DNA of 64,000 nt from Qipengyuania psychrotolerans (GCF_019711355.1 NZ_CP081297.1:2253001-2317000); one strand, 5' to 3'; positions 53,457 to 63,221 are shown, counted from the stretch's first letter. Notes: generated by a model from the letters alone, not told the origin. Numbers and translations are program-made.

Positions 53457-54638
53457 TCAGACGCTCGCCGCGTATTCGCGCAGCATGTGCTTGGCGATCT
53501 GGAGCTGGAGGATCTGCGTAGTGCCTTCATAGATGCGATAGATTCGCGCATCGCGGAAAAAACGTTCGGCGTCATATTCGGCCAAGTAGCCAGCGCCGCC
53601 ATAGATCTGGACCACGCGGTCAACCACGCGGCCGCACATTTCGGACGCGAACACCTTGAAGGCGGCGGCGTGCCTTATCGTGTTCTCACCCCGGTCCACG
53701 CGTGCGGTCACGTCAGCCATCATGGCTTCGGCGGCGTAAATCTCGGTCCAGCTTTCTGCGAGCATCTGCTGGATCAGCTGGAAATTGGCGATAGGTTCGC
53801 CAAAGGCCTGACGTTCGTTGGCATAGCGGATCGCACTGTCCAGCGCGCGGCGCGCATAGCCTGCGCTTGCCGCACCGACAGAGATACGCCCGTTGTCGAG
53901 GCTCATCATGGCAAAGCGGAAACCCTGCCCGGTCTCTCCGCCAAGCAGCGCATCGCCCGGAACATGCACATCATCGAGCATGACGTCGGCGATGTGACTG
54001 CCGGCCTGACCCATCTTCTTGTCGGGACTGCCGACCGACATGCCGGGCGTGTTCATCGGCACGATAAATGCGCTGACATGCGCGTTCTTGGGTAGCGCCT
54101 CTTTCTCGGTCCGTGCCATGATCAATGCCACATCGGCGTGGGGGGCGTTGGTGATATAGCGCTTGGTCCCGTTGAGGATCCAGCCGTTGCCGCTTGGATC
54201 GGGCCTGGCCATCGTCTGCATCGCGGCACTGTCGCTGCCCGATCCGGGTTCGGTCAGGCCGAAGCACGCGATCGCACCTTCAGCGATTCTCGGCCACCAT
54301 TCGGCCTTCTGTTCGTCGGTTCCGCCATTCTTTATCGCCGAATTGAACATGCCGACATTGATCGAGAAGATCGAGCGATAGGCCGGTGCAGCATATGCCA
54401 TCGTCTGCACGACCTTGGCATATTGCGTAATATTGAGGCCCGCGCCGCCAAAATCTTCGGGCACGGTCAGGCCGAAGAGGCCCATCTCTTTCATCTCGGC
54501 AAGAATGTCGTCCGGGACCTTGTCGCTTTCGATCACTTCCGCTTCGGCGGGGATCAGCCTTTCACGGACATAGCGCTCCAGCTGCTCGAGGAACTGGTCG
54601 AAGACATCGTTATCCATCCCGGGGTTTGCAGTCGACAT
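53457..54638 (-). CDS. Acyl-CoA dehydrogenase
   Basis: The 393-residue flavoenzyme has the ACAD signatures CFGLTEPGSGSDSAAMQT (FAD site), GTKRYITNAPHADV and QIYGGAGYLAEYDAERFFRDARIYRIYEGTTQI at the C-terminus. It adds a trans-2 double bond to acyl-CoA with FAD. I chose ATG 54,638, with AGAGGAG 8 bases upstream; GTG 54,647 is the alternative. First gene of the four-gene operon. Confidence 0.95.
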   Translation of the reverse strand: MSTANPGMDNDVFDQFLEQLERYVRERLIPAEAEVIESDKVPDDILAEMKEMGLFGLTVPEDFGGAGLNITQYAKVVQTMAYAAPAYRSIFSINVGMFNSAIKNGGTDEQKAEWWPRIAEGAIACFGLTEPGSGSDSAAMQTMARPDPSGNGWILNGTKRYITNAPHADVALIMARTEKEALPKNAHVSAFIVPMNTPGMSVGSPDKKMGQAGSHIADVMLDDVHVPGDALLGGETGQGFRFAMMSLDNGRISVGAASAGYARRALDSAIRYANERQAFGEPIANFQLIQQMLAESWTEIYAAEAMMADVTARVDRGENTIRHAAAFKVFASEMCGRVVDRVVQIYGGAGYLAEYDAERFFRDARIYRIYEGTTQILQLQIAKHMLREYAASV

Positions 54639-54643
54639 GGCGG

Positions 54644-54841
54644 TCACTCCTCTGGTGCTGATGGCTGGCTGTCTTCTTCGATCTGACGATCCGGCAAGCG
54701 CTGTTCGTCCAGCATGCTGGCCGCATCTTCGAGCGCCTGGGCTTCTTGTGCGCTGACCGGATCAATTGGCGCTTCGGCGCTATCGCTGCAGGCCGACAGG
54801 GTCAGCGTCAGGATACAGGTGGATGCTGTGAGTCGTTTCAT
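54644..54841 (-). CDS. Small acidic lipoprotein
   Basis: The 65-residue product has a lipobox (LTLTLSACSDSA, Cys near 18) and an acidic helical tail. Located between the acyl-CoA dehydrogenase gene and another small lipoprotein gene. Family not recognised. Confidence 0.6.
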   Translation of the reverse strand: MKRLTASTCILTLTLSACSDSAEAPIDPVSAQEAQALEDAASMLDEQRLPDRQIEEDSQPSAPEE

Positions 54842-54933
54842 GGCACTGAAACTATCGCTGCCTGCGGCCTGCGCAAAGGACGCTACGGCAAGCGAAGGGG
54901 CGGACGCATATATGACGCCCGCCCCGTTCACGA

Positions 54934-55224
54934 TTACTCTGATTCCTCGGCCAGCGCGTCGAGCGCAGCTTCGGCAGTGGCAGCAGCATTGTCGCCCGCT
55001 GTTTCGATCGAAGCGGCTTCGGCAGCGGAAGCTTCTTCACTGTTTTCCTGAGCCACGGCATTGGCATCCGGATCGGCGACCGGCTCTTCAACAACCGGTT
55101 CCATCGCTTCGTCGGCAGCGATTTCGACAGTGTCGGCTTCTGCTTCGGTCGACGCGTCATCGGCGCTGCCGCAGGCGGCAAGAGCGAGCGAGGCGGTTGC
55201 CAGAGCGGCAATACGGAATTTCAT
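54934..55224 (-). CDS. Small acidic lipoprotein, Ala/Glu-rich
   Basis: The 96-residue product has a lipobox (ATASLALAACGSA, Cys near 18) and an Ala/Glu/Asp-rich low-complexity mature part (about 25-96). An AGGAGAGAC precedes the ATG. It resembles the lipoproteins at 48,011 and 54,644 in style. Function unknown; a periplasmic Lpp-like spacer or stress lipoprotein is possible. Confidence 0.65.
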   Translation of the reverse strand: MKFRIAALATASLALAACGSADDASTEAEADTVEIAADEAMEPVVEEPVADPDANAVAQENSEEASAAEAASIETAGDNAAATAEAALDALAEESE

Positions 55225-55353
55225 CAGTCTCTCCTTGTGATCGCGCGCGAATACGCGGACGAAATGGTGGTTAATCGGTAGGAGGCCGCAGGTCCAAGGG
55301 GAAAATGCAGTTCCGGCGGTTGCATGCGAGATGTCCGGGGCCGACAGGGAGGA

Positions 55354-57138
55354 ATGTCATCTCCCGAAAAACTTGATCTGGCACGCGCTCGCACGGCTTT
55401 GCGTGACGTATTCGGCTTCGGTGATTTCCGGGGCAGGCAGGAAGAAGTGGTCGAGCGGGTGCTAGGCGGCCAATCGACCCTTGCCGTCATGCCGACCGGC
55501 GCAGGCAAATCACTCACCTATCAGCTGCCATCGGTCATGCTTGGCGGCACCTGCATCGTTATCAGCCCGCTGATTGCGCTGATGCACGATCAGTTGCGTA
55601 GCGCCCGTGCCAACGGGATCCGGGCCGCAACATTGACCAGCGCCGACGCGGATTGGCGCGAGACACAGGACGCGTTTCGCGCTGGCGAACTCGACCTGCT
55701 GTATGTGGCGCCCGAACGGGCCAGCCAGCCGGGGTTCCGCGACATGCTGCGCGCAGCGCCGCTGGCGCTGTTTGCCGTCGACGAGGCGCATTGCGTTTCG
55801 GAATGGGGGCACGATTTCCGTCCGGACTACCGTCTCCTGCGCCCGCTGATGGATGAATTTCCAAGTGTGCCGCGGCTCGCGCTGACGGCTACTGCCGACA
55901 AGCAAACCCGCGCAGATGTCATGGCCCAGCTTGCCATTCCAGACGATGGGCTGGTGCTGGCAGGCTTCGACCGGCCGAACATCCGCTATTCCATCCGGCC
56001 GCGCGACAGTGCCGTGCGCCAGATTGCCGATCTGATGAAAAGCCAGCCGGGCCCCGGCATCGTTTATGCCCAGACCCGCCGCAAGGTCGAGGAACTGGCC
56101 GAAAAGCTGGCAGCGTCCACCGGACGCACAGTGCTCCCCTATCATGCCGGCCTTCCCGCAGAGACGCGTGCCGCCAACCAGGCCGCCTTCGTCGCCAGCG
56201 AAGATATGGTAATCGCCGCGACAATTGCGTTCGGTATGGGGATCGATAAGCCAGACGTACGCTTCGTGGCCCATGTCGGCGTGCCCAAATCCATAGAAGG
56301 TTATTATCAGGAGACCGGGCGCGCCGGGCGGGACGGCGATCCCGCACAGGCCACGATGTTCTGGGGTGCGGGCGATTTTGCCACCGCACGCCAGAGGCTT
56401 GCCGAAGTCTCCGAGGATCGCCGCAATGCCGAGCGTGCAAGGCTCGATGCACTGGCGGGACTGGTGGAAACGCCGCAATGCCGGCGCGCGGTGCTGCTGC
56501 GTCACTTCGGAGAACAGCCGCCCGAAACCTGCGGAAATTGCGACAATTGCATCGACCCGCCTGCGGTCACCGACGCGACCCAGTTGGCGCGCAAGCTGCT
56601 CAGCGCGGTCTACCGTACAGGACAGAGCTTCGGCATGGGGCACCTGCAAAAGGTGCTGACCGGCGCGGCCGATGAACGGGTTCGCCAGAAGGGGCACGAC
56701 CGGCTGAGCGTATTCGGGATCGTCGAGGGCGAAGATGCACGGATGCTCCAGCCGCTTGGCCGGGCCTTGCAGGCACGCGGCGATCTGGTTGCGACTGAGC
56801 ACGGCGGTCTTTCCCTAGGCGGATCTGCGCGCGAAATCCTCAAGGGCGAACGTGATGTGGAGATGGTCGTCCCGCCCAAGCGCGTGCGGCGGGGTCGAAG
56901 AGATGCCGAAGCCAACCCGGTCGGCGATCCCCTGTTCGAGGCCCTGCGCGACCTGCGCCGCGACCTGGCCAAGGAAGCGCAGGTGCCGCCCTATGTGATC
57001 TTCCACGATTCGACACTGCGCGAAATGGCCACTGTGCGCCCCTCGTCGCTGTCACAGTTCGGCTCGCTCGGCGGGATCGGCGCCAAGAAGCTGGAAGCCT
57101 ATGGCGAGCGCTTCCTGAGGGAAATCGCGAATTATTGA
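55354..57138 (+). CDS. recQ: ATP-dependent DNA helicase RecQ
   Basis: This 594-residue RecQ has FGFGDFRGRQEEVVERVLGG, Walker A VMPTGAGKS, DEAH in VDEAHCVSEWGHDFRPDY, motif VI QETGRAGRDGDP, a zinc-binding set (CRRAVLLRHFGEQPPETCGNCDNC) and an HRDC domain at the C-terminus. It unwinds DNA 3' to 5' in recombination and repair. I chose ATG 55,354 with AGGGAGG upstream. Confidence 0.96.
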   Translation: MSSPEKLDLARARTALRDVFGFGDFRGRQEEVVERVLGGQSTLAVMPTGAGKSLTYQLPSVMLGGTCIVISPLIALMHDQLRSARANGIRAATLTSADADWRETQDAFRAGELDLLYVAPERASQPGFRDMLRAAPLALFAVDEAHCVSEWGHDFRPDYRLLRPLMDEFPSVPRLALTATADKQTRADVMAQLAIPDDGLVLAGFDRPNIRYSIRPRDSAVRQIADLMKSQPGPGIVYAQTRRKVEELAEKLAASTGRTVLPYHAGLPAETRAANQAAFVASEDMVIAATIAFGMGIDKPDVRFVAHVGVPKSIEGYYQETGRAGRDGDPAQATMFWGAGDFATARQRLAEVSEDRRNAERARLDALAGLVETPQCRRAVLLRHFGEQPPETCGNCDNCIDPPAVTDATQLARKLLSAVYRTGQSFGMGHLQKVLTGAADERVRQKGHDRLSVFGIVEGEDARMLQPLGRALQARGDLVATEHGGLSLGGSAREILKGERDVEMVVPPKRVRRGRRDAEANPVGDPLFEALRDLRRDLAKEAQVPPYVIFHDSTLREMATVRPSSLSQFGSLGGIGAKKLEAYGERFLREIANY

Positions 57139-57152
57139 CGAGCGCCCTCATT

Positions 57153-57180
57153 TGATATAAATGTGATATCATAGTTATAT
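57153..57180. promoter_or_regulatory. Three hexamers at 11-bp spacing upstream of the SPFH operon
   Basis: TGATAT (57,153), TGATAT (57,164) and TTATAT (57,175) recur every 11 bases, just before a strong GGAGGAGG ribosome binding site and the SPFH ATG. Ribbon-helix-helix proteins bind such helically phased sites, and one is coded in this operon. Confidence 0.5.
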
Positions 57181-57195
57181 CGGAGGAGGCAAAAA

Positions 57196-58107
57196 ATGTC
57201 CGTTGAGATGACAGGGATGAACATCAGCCGCGAAAGAGCGGCTTCGAGCTACAATGGCTACATAATGCTGTTGGTGCTGGTCGCACTAATCGTCGTGCTG
57301 GCAATTCTTCTGCCAGGCATGGCGCCTGATGTTGGAGCATCAAAGGCCGCAAAACTCGGCTTTGTCGGCTCGCTGATTGTGGGGCTTGTGTCGGTACTTG
57401 TCGTGGCCGCAGGTTTTTTCATGATCCAGCCCAATCAGGCGGCGGTCATCACGCTGTTCGGCGCGTACCGGGGTAGCGAGCGAACAGAAGGCCTGCGCTG
57501 GGTCTGGCCGTGGATGGGCAAGAACAAGATCTCTGCCCGTGCCCACAACATCCATTCCGAACGCGTGAAGATCAACGACCTGCGCGGTAACCCGATCGAG
57601 ATCGCGTGTAACGTCGTATGGCGCGTGCGCGACACGGCGCAGGCCAGCTTCGATGTCGACGACTACAAGGAGTTCGTGAACATCCAGATCGAGGCGGGCT
57701 TGCGTACGGTAGGATCGCGCCACCCCTATGACGATTTCGAGGGCGAGGAAGTCACGCTGCGCGGCGGTGCGGAAACCGTCAATCGCGAACTGCTCGAAGA
57801 ATTGAACGACCGCCTCAAGGTCGCCGGTGTCGTGGTAGATGAGGCGGGCCTTACCCACCTTGCCTACGCCAGCGAAATCGCCAGTGCGATGCTCAAGCGG
57901 CAGCAAGCGGATGCGATTATCGCGGCGCGTGCGAAGATCGTGCTCGGCGCGGTCGGTATGGTCGAGGATGCACTGATCAAGCTGAGCGAAGACAATATCG
58001 TCGAACTCGATGATGAACGCCGCGCGGCAATGGTGTCGAACCTGCTTGTCGTGCTGTGCGGCGAAAAGGACGCGCATCCGGTGGTCAACGCAGGGTCGAT
58101 CTACTGA
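57196..58107 (+). CDS. SPFH/Band 7 (stomatin-like) membrane protein
   Basis: The 303-residue protein has two N-terminal membrane helices (about 24-44 and 55-78), then the SPFH domain (about 78-230; [51 protein letters not shown]) and a helical C-terminus. SPFH proteins assemble ring-shaped membrane scaffolds. GGAGGAGG lies 6 bases before the ATG. Operon mates are an RHH regulator and a small membrane protein. Confidence 0.9.
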   Translation: MSVEMTGMNISRERAASSYNGYIMLLVLVALIVVLAILLPGMAPDVGASKAAKLGFVGSLIVGLVSVLVVAAGFFMIQPNQAAVITLFGAYRGSERTEGLRWVWPWMGKNKISARAHNIHSERVKINDLRGNPIEIACNVVWRVRDTAQASFDVDDYKEFVNIQIEAGLRTVGSRHPYDDFEGEEVTLRGGAETVNRELLEELNDRLKVAGVVVDEAGLTHLAYASEIASAMLKRQQADAIIAARAKIVLGAVGMVEDALIKLSEDNIVELDDERRAAMVSNLLVVLCGEKDAHPVVNAGSIY

Positions 58108-58131
58108 TCGGCGAATGCGCGGATAGTTGCG

Positions 58132-58338
58132 ATGAAAAAGAAAGCCTTTGCCTTGCGTCTCGACCCGGCAGTCCATGCCGCGGTCGAACGTCTGGCGGCG
58201 GATGAACTTCGCAGCGCCAACGCGCAGATCGAAATGCTTCTGCGCGAGGCGCTTGCCGGTCGCGGCATAGCGGTCAAATCCACCAGGCCGCCCAGGCGCG
58301 GCCGCCCGGTCAAGGAGGGTAATGGCGATGAAGAATGA
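58132..58338 (+). CDS. Arc-like ribbon-helix-helix DNA-binding protein
   Basis: The 68-residue protein opens KKKAFALRLDPAVHAAVERLAADELRSANAQIEMLLREAL, an RHH fold as in Arc, followed by a basic Pro/Arg tail. It directly follows the SPFH gene and overlaps the next gene. It probably represses its own operon through the 11-bp-phased repeats upstream of SPFH. Confidence 0.85.
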   Translation: MKKKAFALRLDPAVHAAVERLAADELRSANAQIEMLLREALAGRGIAVKSTRPPRRGRPVKEGNGDEE

Positions 58339-58585
58339 CGACTATTGGTTCGAACACAAATCAATTGGCTACGGTTCAGGGCTTCCCATCGCCTGGCAAG
58401 GCTGGGCCATACTGGTGGGCTATATCGGCATCATGACCCTAGGCGCATTGCTGGTTGAATGGGACGAAGAGGTCGGCCTTCCTGCCGGGGTAACGATCAT
58501 GGTGCTTTCCACCATCGGCTTCCTGGCCATCGCCCGGGCCAAGACCCGGGGCGGTTGGCGCTGGCGCTGGCGGCGCAAGGATTGA
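58322..58585 (+). CDS. Small membrane protein, two helices, basic tail
   Basis: The 87-residue protein has two hydrophobic segments (about 24-45 and 52-69) and ends in a basic tail (WRWRWRRKD). It overlaps the RHH gene by 17 bases. A start at 58,328 is also possible. Family not recognised; association with SPFH suggests a membrane function. Confidence 0.7.
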   Translation: MAMKNDDYWFEHKSIGYGSGLPIAWQGWAILVGYIGIMTLGALLVEWDEEVGLPAGVTIMVLSTIGFLAIARAKTRGGWRWRWRRKD

Positions 58586-58605
58586 TCCGGAGCGCCTCGC
58601 GGGTC

Positions 58606-59631
58606 ATGGTTTCCCATATGTTAACCATTGCATCCTATGCAAAAGCGATGTTTTCGCCGCTTGCCCCTATTGCCGACCGTCTGCCGCGTTGGATCGTGGC
58701 GGGCGTCGCCGTGATGTCGGTAGGCGCAATTCCGATTGCGGCCCTGATGGCGCAGCCGCAGGCGGCCAGCTTCACCATTGCCGAAACCGGACGCAGTTTT
58801 GCGCAGCTCCAGGATGCAGTCGACGCGGTTGGCGGCGGCAGCGGCACGATCGAGGTCGCGCCCGGTGTGTACGATCAATGCGCAATCCAGCGTGCAGGGC
58901 GCATAACATACCGCGCCGCCGAAGCAGGCACTGCCGTGTTCAATGGTGGGATCTGCGAAGGCAAGGCCGCGCTCGTGCTGCGCGGCGACGGAGCATCGGT
59001 GCAGGGCATTACCTTCACCAATCTTACCGTGCCCGAACGCAATGGAGCAGGCATCCGCCTCGAAAACGGACCGCTCGACGTCTCGCAAAGCTGGTTCCGC
59101 GATAGCGACCAGGGCATTCTGACCGTCAACGGCAAAGACAGCCTCATCACGATCGACAAGTCCACCTTCACCCGCCTTGGCACATGCGCGGGCCGCGGCG
59201 GTTGCGCCCATTCGCTCTACATCGGCGAGTACGGCGAACTGCGCGTAACGCGGAGCCGGTTCGAACAGGGCCGCGGCGGCCATTATGTGAAATCGCGCGC
59301 CAGCCGGAACGTGATTGGCGACAACAGTTTCGACGATAGCGGCGGCCAGGGCACGAATTACATGATCGACCTGCCCGCAGGCGGGACGGGCGCCATCACT
59401 GGCAACTGGTTCGTGCAAGGCAAGGACAAGGAAAACTGGTCGGCCCTGATCGCAGTCGGCGCGGAAGGCGCGAAATACGCCTCGGACGGGTTGGAGATCG
59501 GCGGGAACGATGCCCGGCTTGCTCCGGGAATTACCCGCCAGCCAGCGTTCGTGGCGGACTGGACCGGCGACCGTCTGGCCATCGGGTCAAATACGCTCGG
59601 CCCGAATCTCAAACCTTTTGAAAGCCGCTGA
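58606..59631 (+). CDS. Exported right-handed parallel beta-helix protein
   Basis: The 341-residue protein has an N-terminal signal anchor (about 25-50) and then repeats of a beta-helix (SFAQLQDAVDAVGGGSGTIEVAPGVYDQ; VLRGDGASVQGITFTNLTV; GELRVTRSRFEQG; SRNVIGDNSFDDSG), as in pectate-lyase-like folds. The start is uncertain (ATG 58,606 or 58,618). Such proteins bind or cleave polysaccharide; no catalytic set can be named here. Confidence 0.8.
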   Translation: MVSHMLTIASYAKAMFSPLAPIADRLPRWIVAGVAVMSVGAIPIAALMAQPQAASFTIAETGRSFAQLQDAVDAVGGGSGTIEVAPGVYDQCAIQRAGRITYRAAEAGTAVFNGGICEGKAALVLRGDGASVQGITFTNLTVPERNGAGIRLENGPLDVSQSWFRDSDQGILTVNGKDSLITIDKSTFTRLGTCAGRGGCAHSLYIGEYGELRVTRSRFEQGRGGHYVKSRASRNVIGDNSFDDSGGQGTNYMIDLPAGGTGAITGNWFVQGKDKENWSALIAVGAEGAKYASDGLEIGGNDARLAPGITRQPAFVADWTGDRLAIGSNTLGPNLKPFESR

Positions 59632-59663
59632 GGAACGCTGCACCGCACTTCTCCGTTTGAACG

Positions 59664-59942
59664 ATGAAGGAGCATGAAATGGCAGGCGGTTGGGCCCGAG
59701 ACGGCGCAGTTCAAGATCAGATTGACGACACGGTAAGTGACGCGGTCAGCGCTGCTCGCTCGCGCATGCCGAGAGGCGAAAGCGCCGAGTATTGCGACGA
59801 GTGCGGCGAACCTATTCCCGAAAGGCGGCGCGAAGCCCTGCCCGGTGTGCGTACTTGCGTATCGTGCCAGTCGAACCGCGACGCAGCCCGGGGTCAGGCC
59901 GGCATCAACCGGCGCGGCAGCAAAGACAGCCAGTTGCGCTGA
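59664..59942 (+). CDS. DksA/TraR-type C4 zinc-finger protein
   Basis: The 92-residue protein has a zinc finger of CDEC and CVSC (YCDECGEPIPERRREALPG and TCVSCQ) typical of the DksA/TraR family, but lacks the long coiled coil of DksA. ATG 59,664 or 59,679 may be the start. It may act on RNA polymerase. Confidence 0.85.
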   Translation: MKEHEMAGGWARDGAVQDQIDDTVSDAVSAARSRMPRGESAEYCDECGEPIPERRREALPGVRTCVSCQSNRDAARGQAGINRRGSKDSQLR

Positions 59943-59968
59943 GGCGCGTTCCAGTCCACGGCCTCTTC

Positions 59969-60829
59969 ATGTCATCACCCTTCATCTGGCTCCAGCATAT
60001 CGCCCCGCATCATGCAGTTTCCCGTTCTGCGGGACGCATCGCGTCGAGCGAGGTGCCGTGGCTCAAGGACCTGCTGATTCGGCGCTTCATTGCCGCTTAC
60101 GATGTCGACATGAGCGAAGCGGCGCGCAGCATCGATGAATATACGAGCTTCAACGACTTCTTCACGCGCGAACTAAAGCCCGGCGCAAGGCCGTTGGCGG
60201 ATCCGGCGCAGAATATTCTCTCCCCCGCAGACGGCGCAGTGAGCCAGATCGGACGGGTCGAGCAGGGCCGCATCTTCCAGGCCAAGGGCCGCCATTTTAC
60301 CGCTGCGCAATTGCTCGGCGGCGACGATGAAGCCGCCGCGCGGTTCGAAGGCGGCGCCTTTGCCACCATCTACCTGTCGCCAAAAGACTATCACCGGGTC
60401 CACATGCCTGCCGCAGGCGAACTGAAGAGCGCAACCTATGTTCCGGGCGACCTGTTTTCCGTAAATCAGGTCACCGCTGAAAACGTCGATGGCTTGTTTG
60501 CGCGCAACGAACGGCTCGCCTGCCTGTTCGAAGGCCCGGACGGCCTGTTTGCCAACGTCATGGTCGGCGCGATGATCGTGGCAGGTATCGAGACGGTCTG
60601 GTCAGGCCTTGAAGAAACCCATGCGCCCAAACTGAAACGCCGCGAATTTGGCGCAGGCACCCATAAATTCGCCGCAGGAGACGAAATGGGGCGCTTCATC
60701 CTCGGCTCGACGGCCGTAATGCTGTTCGAACCCGGCCGCGTGGAATGGCTGGAAGGCCTTTGCGCTGGCGACACCGTCCGCATGGGGCAGGCTATCGGCA
60801 AGCGTGTTCAGCCGAAAGCCGGGGCGTAA
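59969..60829 (+). CDS. psd: Phosphatidylserine decarboxylase
   Basis: The 286-residue proenzyme has YTSFNDFFTRELKPGARP, ILSPADGAV, FATIYLSPKDYHRVHMPAAG and the self-cleavage site LGST (FILGSTAVML) whose Ser becomes the pyruvoyl group. It makes phosphatidylethanolamine. I chose ATG 59,969; the frame is open further upstream but without family features. Confidence 0.95.
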   Translation: MSSPFIWLQHIAPHHAVSRSAGRIASSEVPWLKDLLIRRFIAAYDVDMSEAARSIDEYTSFNDFFTRELKPGARPLADPAQNILSPADGAVSQIGRVEQGRIFQAKGRHFTAAQLLGGDDEAAARFEGGAFATIYLSPKDYHRVHMPAAGELKSATYVPGDLFSVNQVTAENVDGLFARNERLACLFEGPDGLFANVMVGAMIVAGIETVWSGLEETHAPKLKRREFGAGTHKFAAGDEMGRFILGSTAVMLFEPGRVEWLEGLCAGDTVRMGQAIGKRVQPKAGA

Positions 60830-61308
60830 CTCACAACACCGCTCGGTGCATCACCCACCAAGACCAGTCGCTGGAAATATTCAGGCGGCGGGCCGGGATA
60901 TTGTAGCTGCGGATCATGGCCAAAGCCGAAGCGAGAATAGAACGCAGGGTCGCCGAGAAGGACAATGCCTTTGGCACCGGCTGCGCGAATATCGGCAATC
61001 GCGCGCTGCATGAGACGAAATCCCAGCCCTTGCCCCTGCTTTTCCGGTAGGACCGAGATCGGTCCAAGGCCGTACCAGTCGCTGCTGCCGTCGGAAATCG
61101 TCACGGGCGAAATCGCTACATTCCCGACGATCCGATTTGCGCTTTCGGCGACCAGCGACAGGGTCAGATCGCCGTCCTTGCGCAGCTGTTCGATAATCCG
61201 CACCTCGGAACCATCGCTGTGCGGCTGGTTCTTGAAAGCTGCTTGCGTCACAACTCCGATCTCGGCGTGATCCGCAGGGCCTTCCGGGCGGATAGTGACC
61301 ACACTCAT
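60808..61308 (-). CDS. GNAT-family N-acetyltransferase
   Basis: The 166-residue protein has [21 protein letters not shown], the acetyl-CoA-binding Q/RxxGxG/A segment (about 85-105), and [12 protein letters not shown], common in YhbS-like N-acetyltransferases. Its ATG overlaps the ribA stop (ATGA), so it is in the xth-ribA operon. Substrate unknown. Confidence 0.88.
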   Translation of the reverse strand: MSVVTIRPEGPADHAEIGVVTQAAFKNQPHSDGSEVRIIEQLRKDGDLTLSLVAESANRIVGNVAISPVTISDGSSDWYGLGPISVLPEKQGQGLGFRLMQRAIADIRAAGAKGIVLLGDPAFYSRFGFGHDPQLQYPGPPPEYFQRLVLVGDAPSGVVSYAPAFG

Positions 61309-62378
61309 GGCAGGATATGACCCGAGCGGTCGCGCTTCGTCGCAAGATATTCGGCGTTGTGGGGATTGTCCGGCAGTGCGTGCGGCACACGTTCGTCGAT
61401 GGTGACGCCGTGCGCTGCGAGCGCATCGACCTTGGCCGGGTTGTTGGTCATCAACCGGATGCTGCGCACGCCCAGCAGGCGCAGCATCATTGCAGCAGTC
61501 GGGAAATCACGCGCCTCATCCGGCAGGCCAAGCCTCGTATTGGCATCCACCGTATCGAACCCCTGGTCTTGCAGGCGGTATGCGCGCAGCTTGTTGATGA
61601 GGCCGATACCGCGCCCTTCCTGCCGCATATACAGCAGCACACCCCAACCGCCCTTATCCGCTTCCGACGCCATCGCATGAAGCGCTGCATCCAGCTGCGG
61701 ACCGCAATCACACTTCAGGCTGCCCAGCACATCCCCGGTCAGGCATTCGGAATGGAGGCGGACCAAAGGCGGTTTGTCCGAACGCTCCTTGCCGATCACC
61801 AGTGCGACATGTTCGCGCGTGTCGTTGGGACTGCGAAAGGCGACGATCCCGGCATCGGGCGCGGCATCAACGGGTAGCGCAGCGCGCGAGGCGATCTGGA
61901 GTGCAGCTGCATCGGTGAAATGGGACAGGTCCCCTGCCTCCATCTCTACCGCTTCAGCCGAACCAGCAGGGTTCACGAGGAAAGCGGGCAAAATCCCTGC
62001 GATGCGCGCCAGTTCGAGCGCGGCGGCGGCCTGATCTTCCCAGTCCAGCGTCAGCGCCTTGAACGGACCCTTCATCGGGACTGTCAGATCGAGCGCGGGA
62101 TCGGCCACGGCCAGGGCGTGAGACAAGTCGAACGTTACGGCACCGCGCAGCAATACCGGGTGCCGCGGCACTGCGGCTTCGCGCTGATTGGCAAGCTTGA
62201 GCGTGGCAGCGCGGGACGCTGAAATCAGCATTGTATCGCCCGATACGGCGCCAAATGCCGTTTCCACCGGCTGGAGCAGTGGTGCCCCCGCGATGGCCAG
62301 CGGCCACCCGTGGCGCAGCGCATCAACGGCCTGCGCAGCGCGCCGGGCCGGAGAATAGGAGGGGGAGCCCTCGCTCAG
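61305..62378 (-). CDS. ribA: GTP cyclohydrolase II, probable CTG start
   Basis: The core domain has [23 protein letters not shown] (zinc Cys set), [18 protein letters not shown] and RLMTNNPAK; it starts riboflavin synthesis from GTP. The first ordinary start codon is GTG 62,267, but the frame stays open upstream for 37 more codons with a plausible RibA N-terminus ([21 protein letters not shown]). A CTG at 62,378 that overlaps the xth TGA (CTGA) is the best placed start, giving 357 residues; neighbouring genes overlap the same way. The N-terminal about 150 residues are poorly conserved and resemble the degenerate RibB-like half seen in some alphaproteobacteria. Confidence 0.85.
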   Translation of the reverse strand: MSEGSPSYSPARRAAQAVDALRHGWPLAIAGAPLLQPVETAFGAVSGDTMLISASRAATLKLANQREAAVPRHPVLLRGAVTFDLSHALAVADPALDLTVPMKGPFKALTLDWEDQAAAALELARIAGILPAFLVNPAGSAEAVEMEAGDLSHFTDAAALQIASRAALPVDAAPDAGIVAFRSPNDTREHVALVIGKERSDKPPLVRLHSECLTGDVLGSLKCDCGPQLDAALHAMASEADKGGWGVLLYMRQEGRGIGLINKLRAYRLQDQGFDTVDANTRLGLPDEARDFPTAAMMLRLLGVRSIRLMTNNPAKVDALAAHGVTIDERVPHALPDNPHNAEYLATKRDRSGHILP

Positions 62379-63172
62379 AGCGTGAACTCCGTCACCAGCG
62401 GCACATGATCCGACGGCTTTTCCCAGTCGCGTGCATATTCATGGACCGAATGGCCGGTAGCCTGCTTTGCCAGTTCGGCGCTGGCCCACATGTGATCCAG
62501 CCGGCGTCCGCGATCATTCGTCTTCCAGTCTTTCGAGCGATAGCTCCACCAGCTGTAATATCGTTCTGGAGCCTTGATGTGCTCGCGTCCAATGTCCGAC
62601 CAGCCATGTGCGTCCATGAACCGCTGCAACGCGTCCACCTCGACCGGAGTGTGGCTCACGACCTTGAGCAGCTGCTTGTGATTCCAGACATCGCTTTCCA
62701 GCGGTGCGATGTTGAAGTCGCCCACGATCAGCGTTGGCCGGTCGACCTTGTCGGCCCAGCGGGTCATGCGCTCGAGGAAATCGAGCTTCTGTCCGAATTT
62801 TACGTTCTTCTCGCGGTCAGGCTCATCGCCTCCGGCAGGGACGTAAACGTTCTCGACGATCATTCCCTGATGCGCGGGATCAGTCAGCTCGACGCCGACA
62901 TGGCGGGCTTCACCATTGTCCTGCCAGTCATGACGTGAAAATTCGCGCAGCGGCACTTTGCCGACCGTTGCAACGCCGTGATACCCCTTTTGTCCGTGGA
63001 TGGCGAAGTGCTCGTACCCAAGCTCGCGGAAGGCATCGAAGGGGAATTGATGCTCTTGGCATTTGATCTCTTGCAGGCACAGGACATCCGGCCCCTGCTC
63101 TTCGAGGAAACGCGCCACGATGGGCATGCGCAGGCGGACGGAATTGATATTCCAGGAAGCGACAGAAACCAT
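62375..63172 (-). CDS. xth: Exodeoxyribonuclease III
   Basis: The 265-residue AP endonuclease has [26 protein letters not shown] (metal Glu), [15 protein letters not shown] and the C-terminal RRLDHMWAS and [11 protein letters not shown] (catalytic His). It cuts at abasic sites and degrades 3' ends. I chose ATG 63,172. Its stop overlaps the probable ribA start. Confidence 0.95.
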   Translation of the reverse strand: MVSVASWNINSVRLRMPIVARFLEEQGPDVLCLQEIKCQEHQFPFDAFRELGYEHFAIHGQKGYHGVATVGKVPLREFSRHDWQDNGEARHVGVELTDPAHQGMIVENVYVPAGGDEPDREKNVKFGQKLDFLERMTRWADKVDRPTLIVGDFNIAPLESDVWNHKQLLKVVSHTPVEVDALQRFMDAHGWSDIGREHIKAPERYYSWWSYRSKDWKTNDRGRRLDHMWASAELAKQATGHSVHEYARDWEKPSDHVPLVTEFTL

Positions 63173-63221
63173 GGCAGCCGAGATAGTGCTGCAATGCCCC
63201 ACGGTCCACCCTGCCTAGAAT

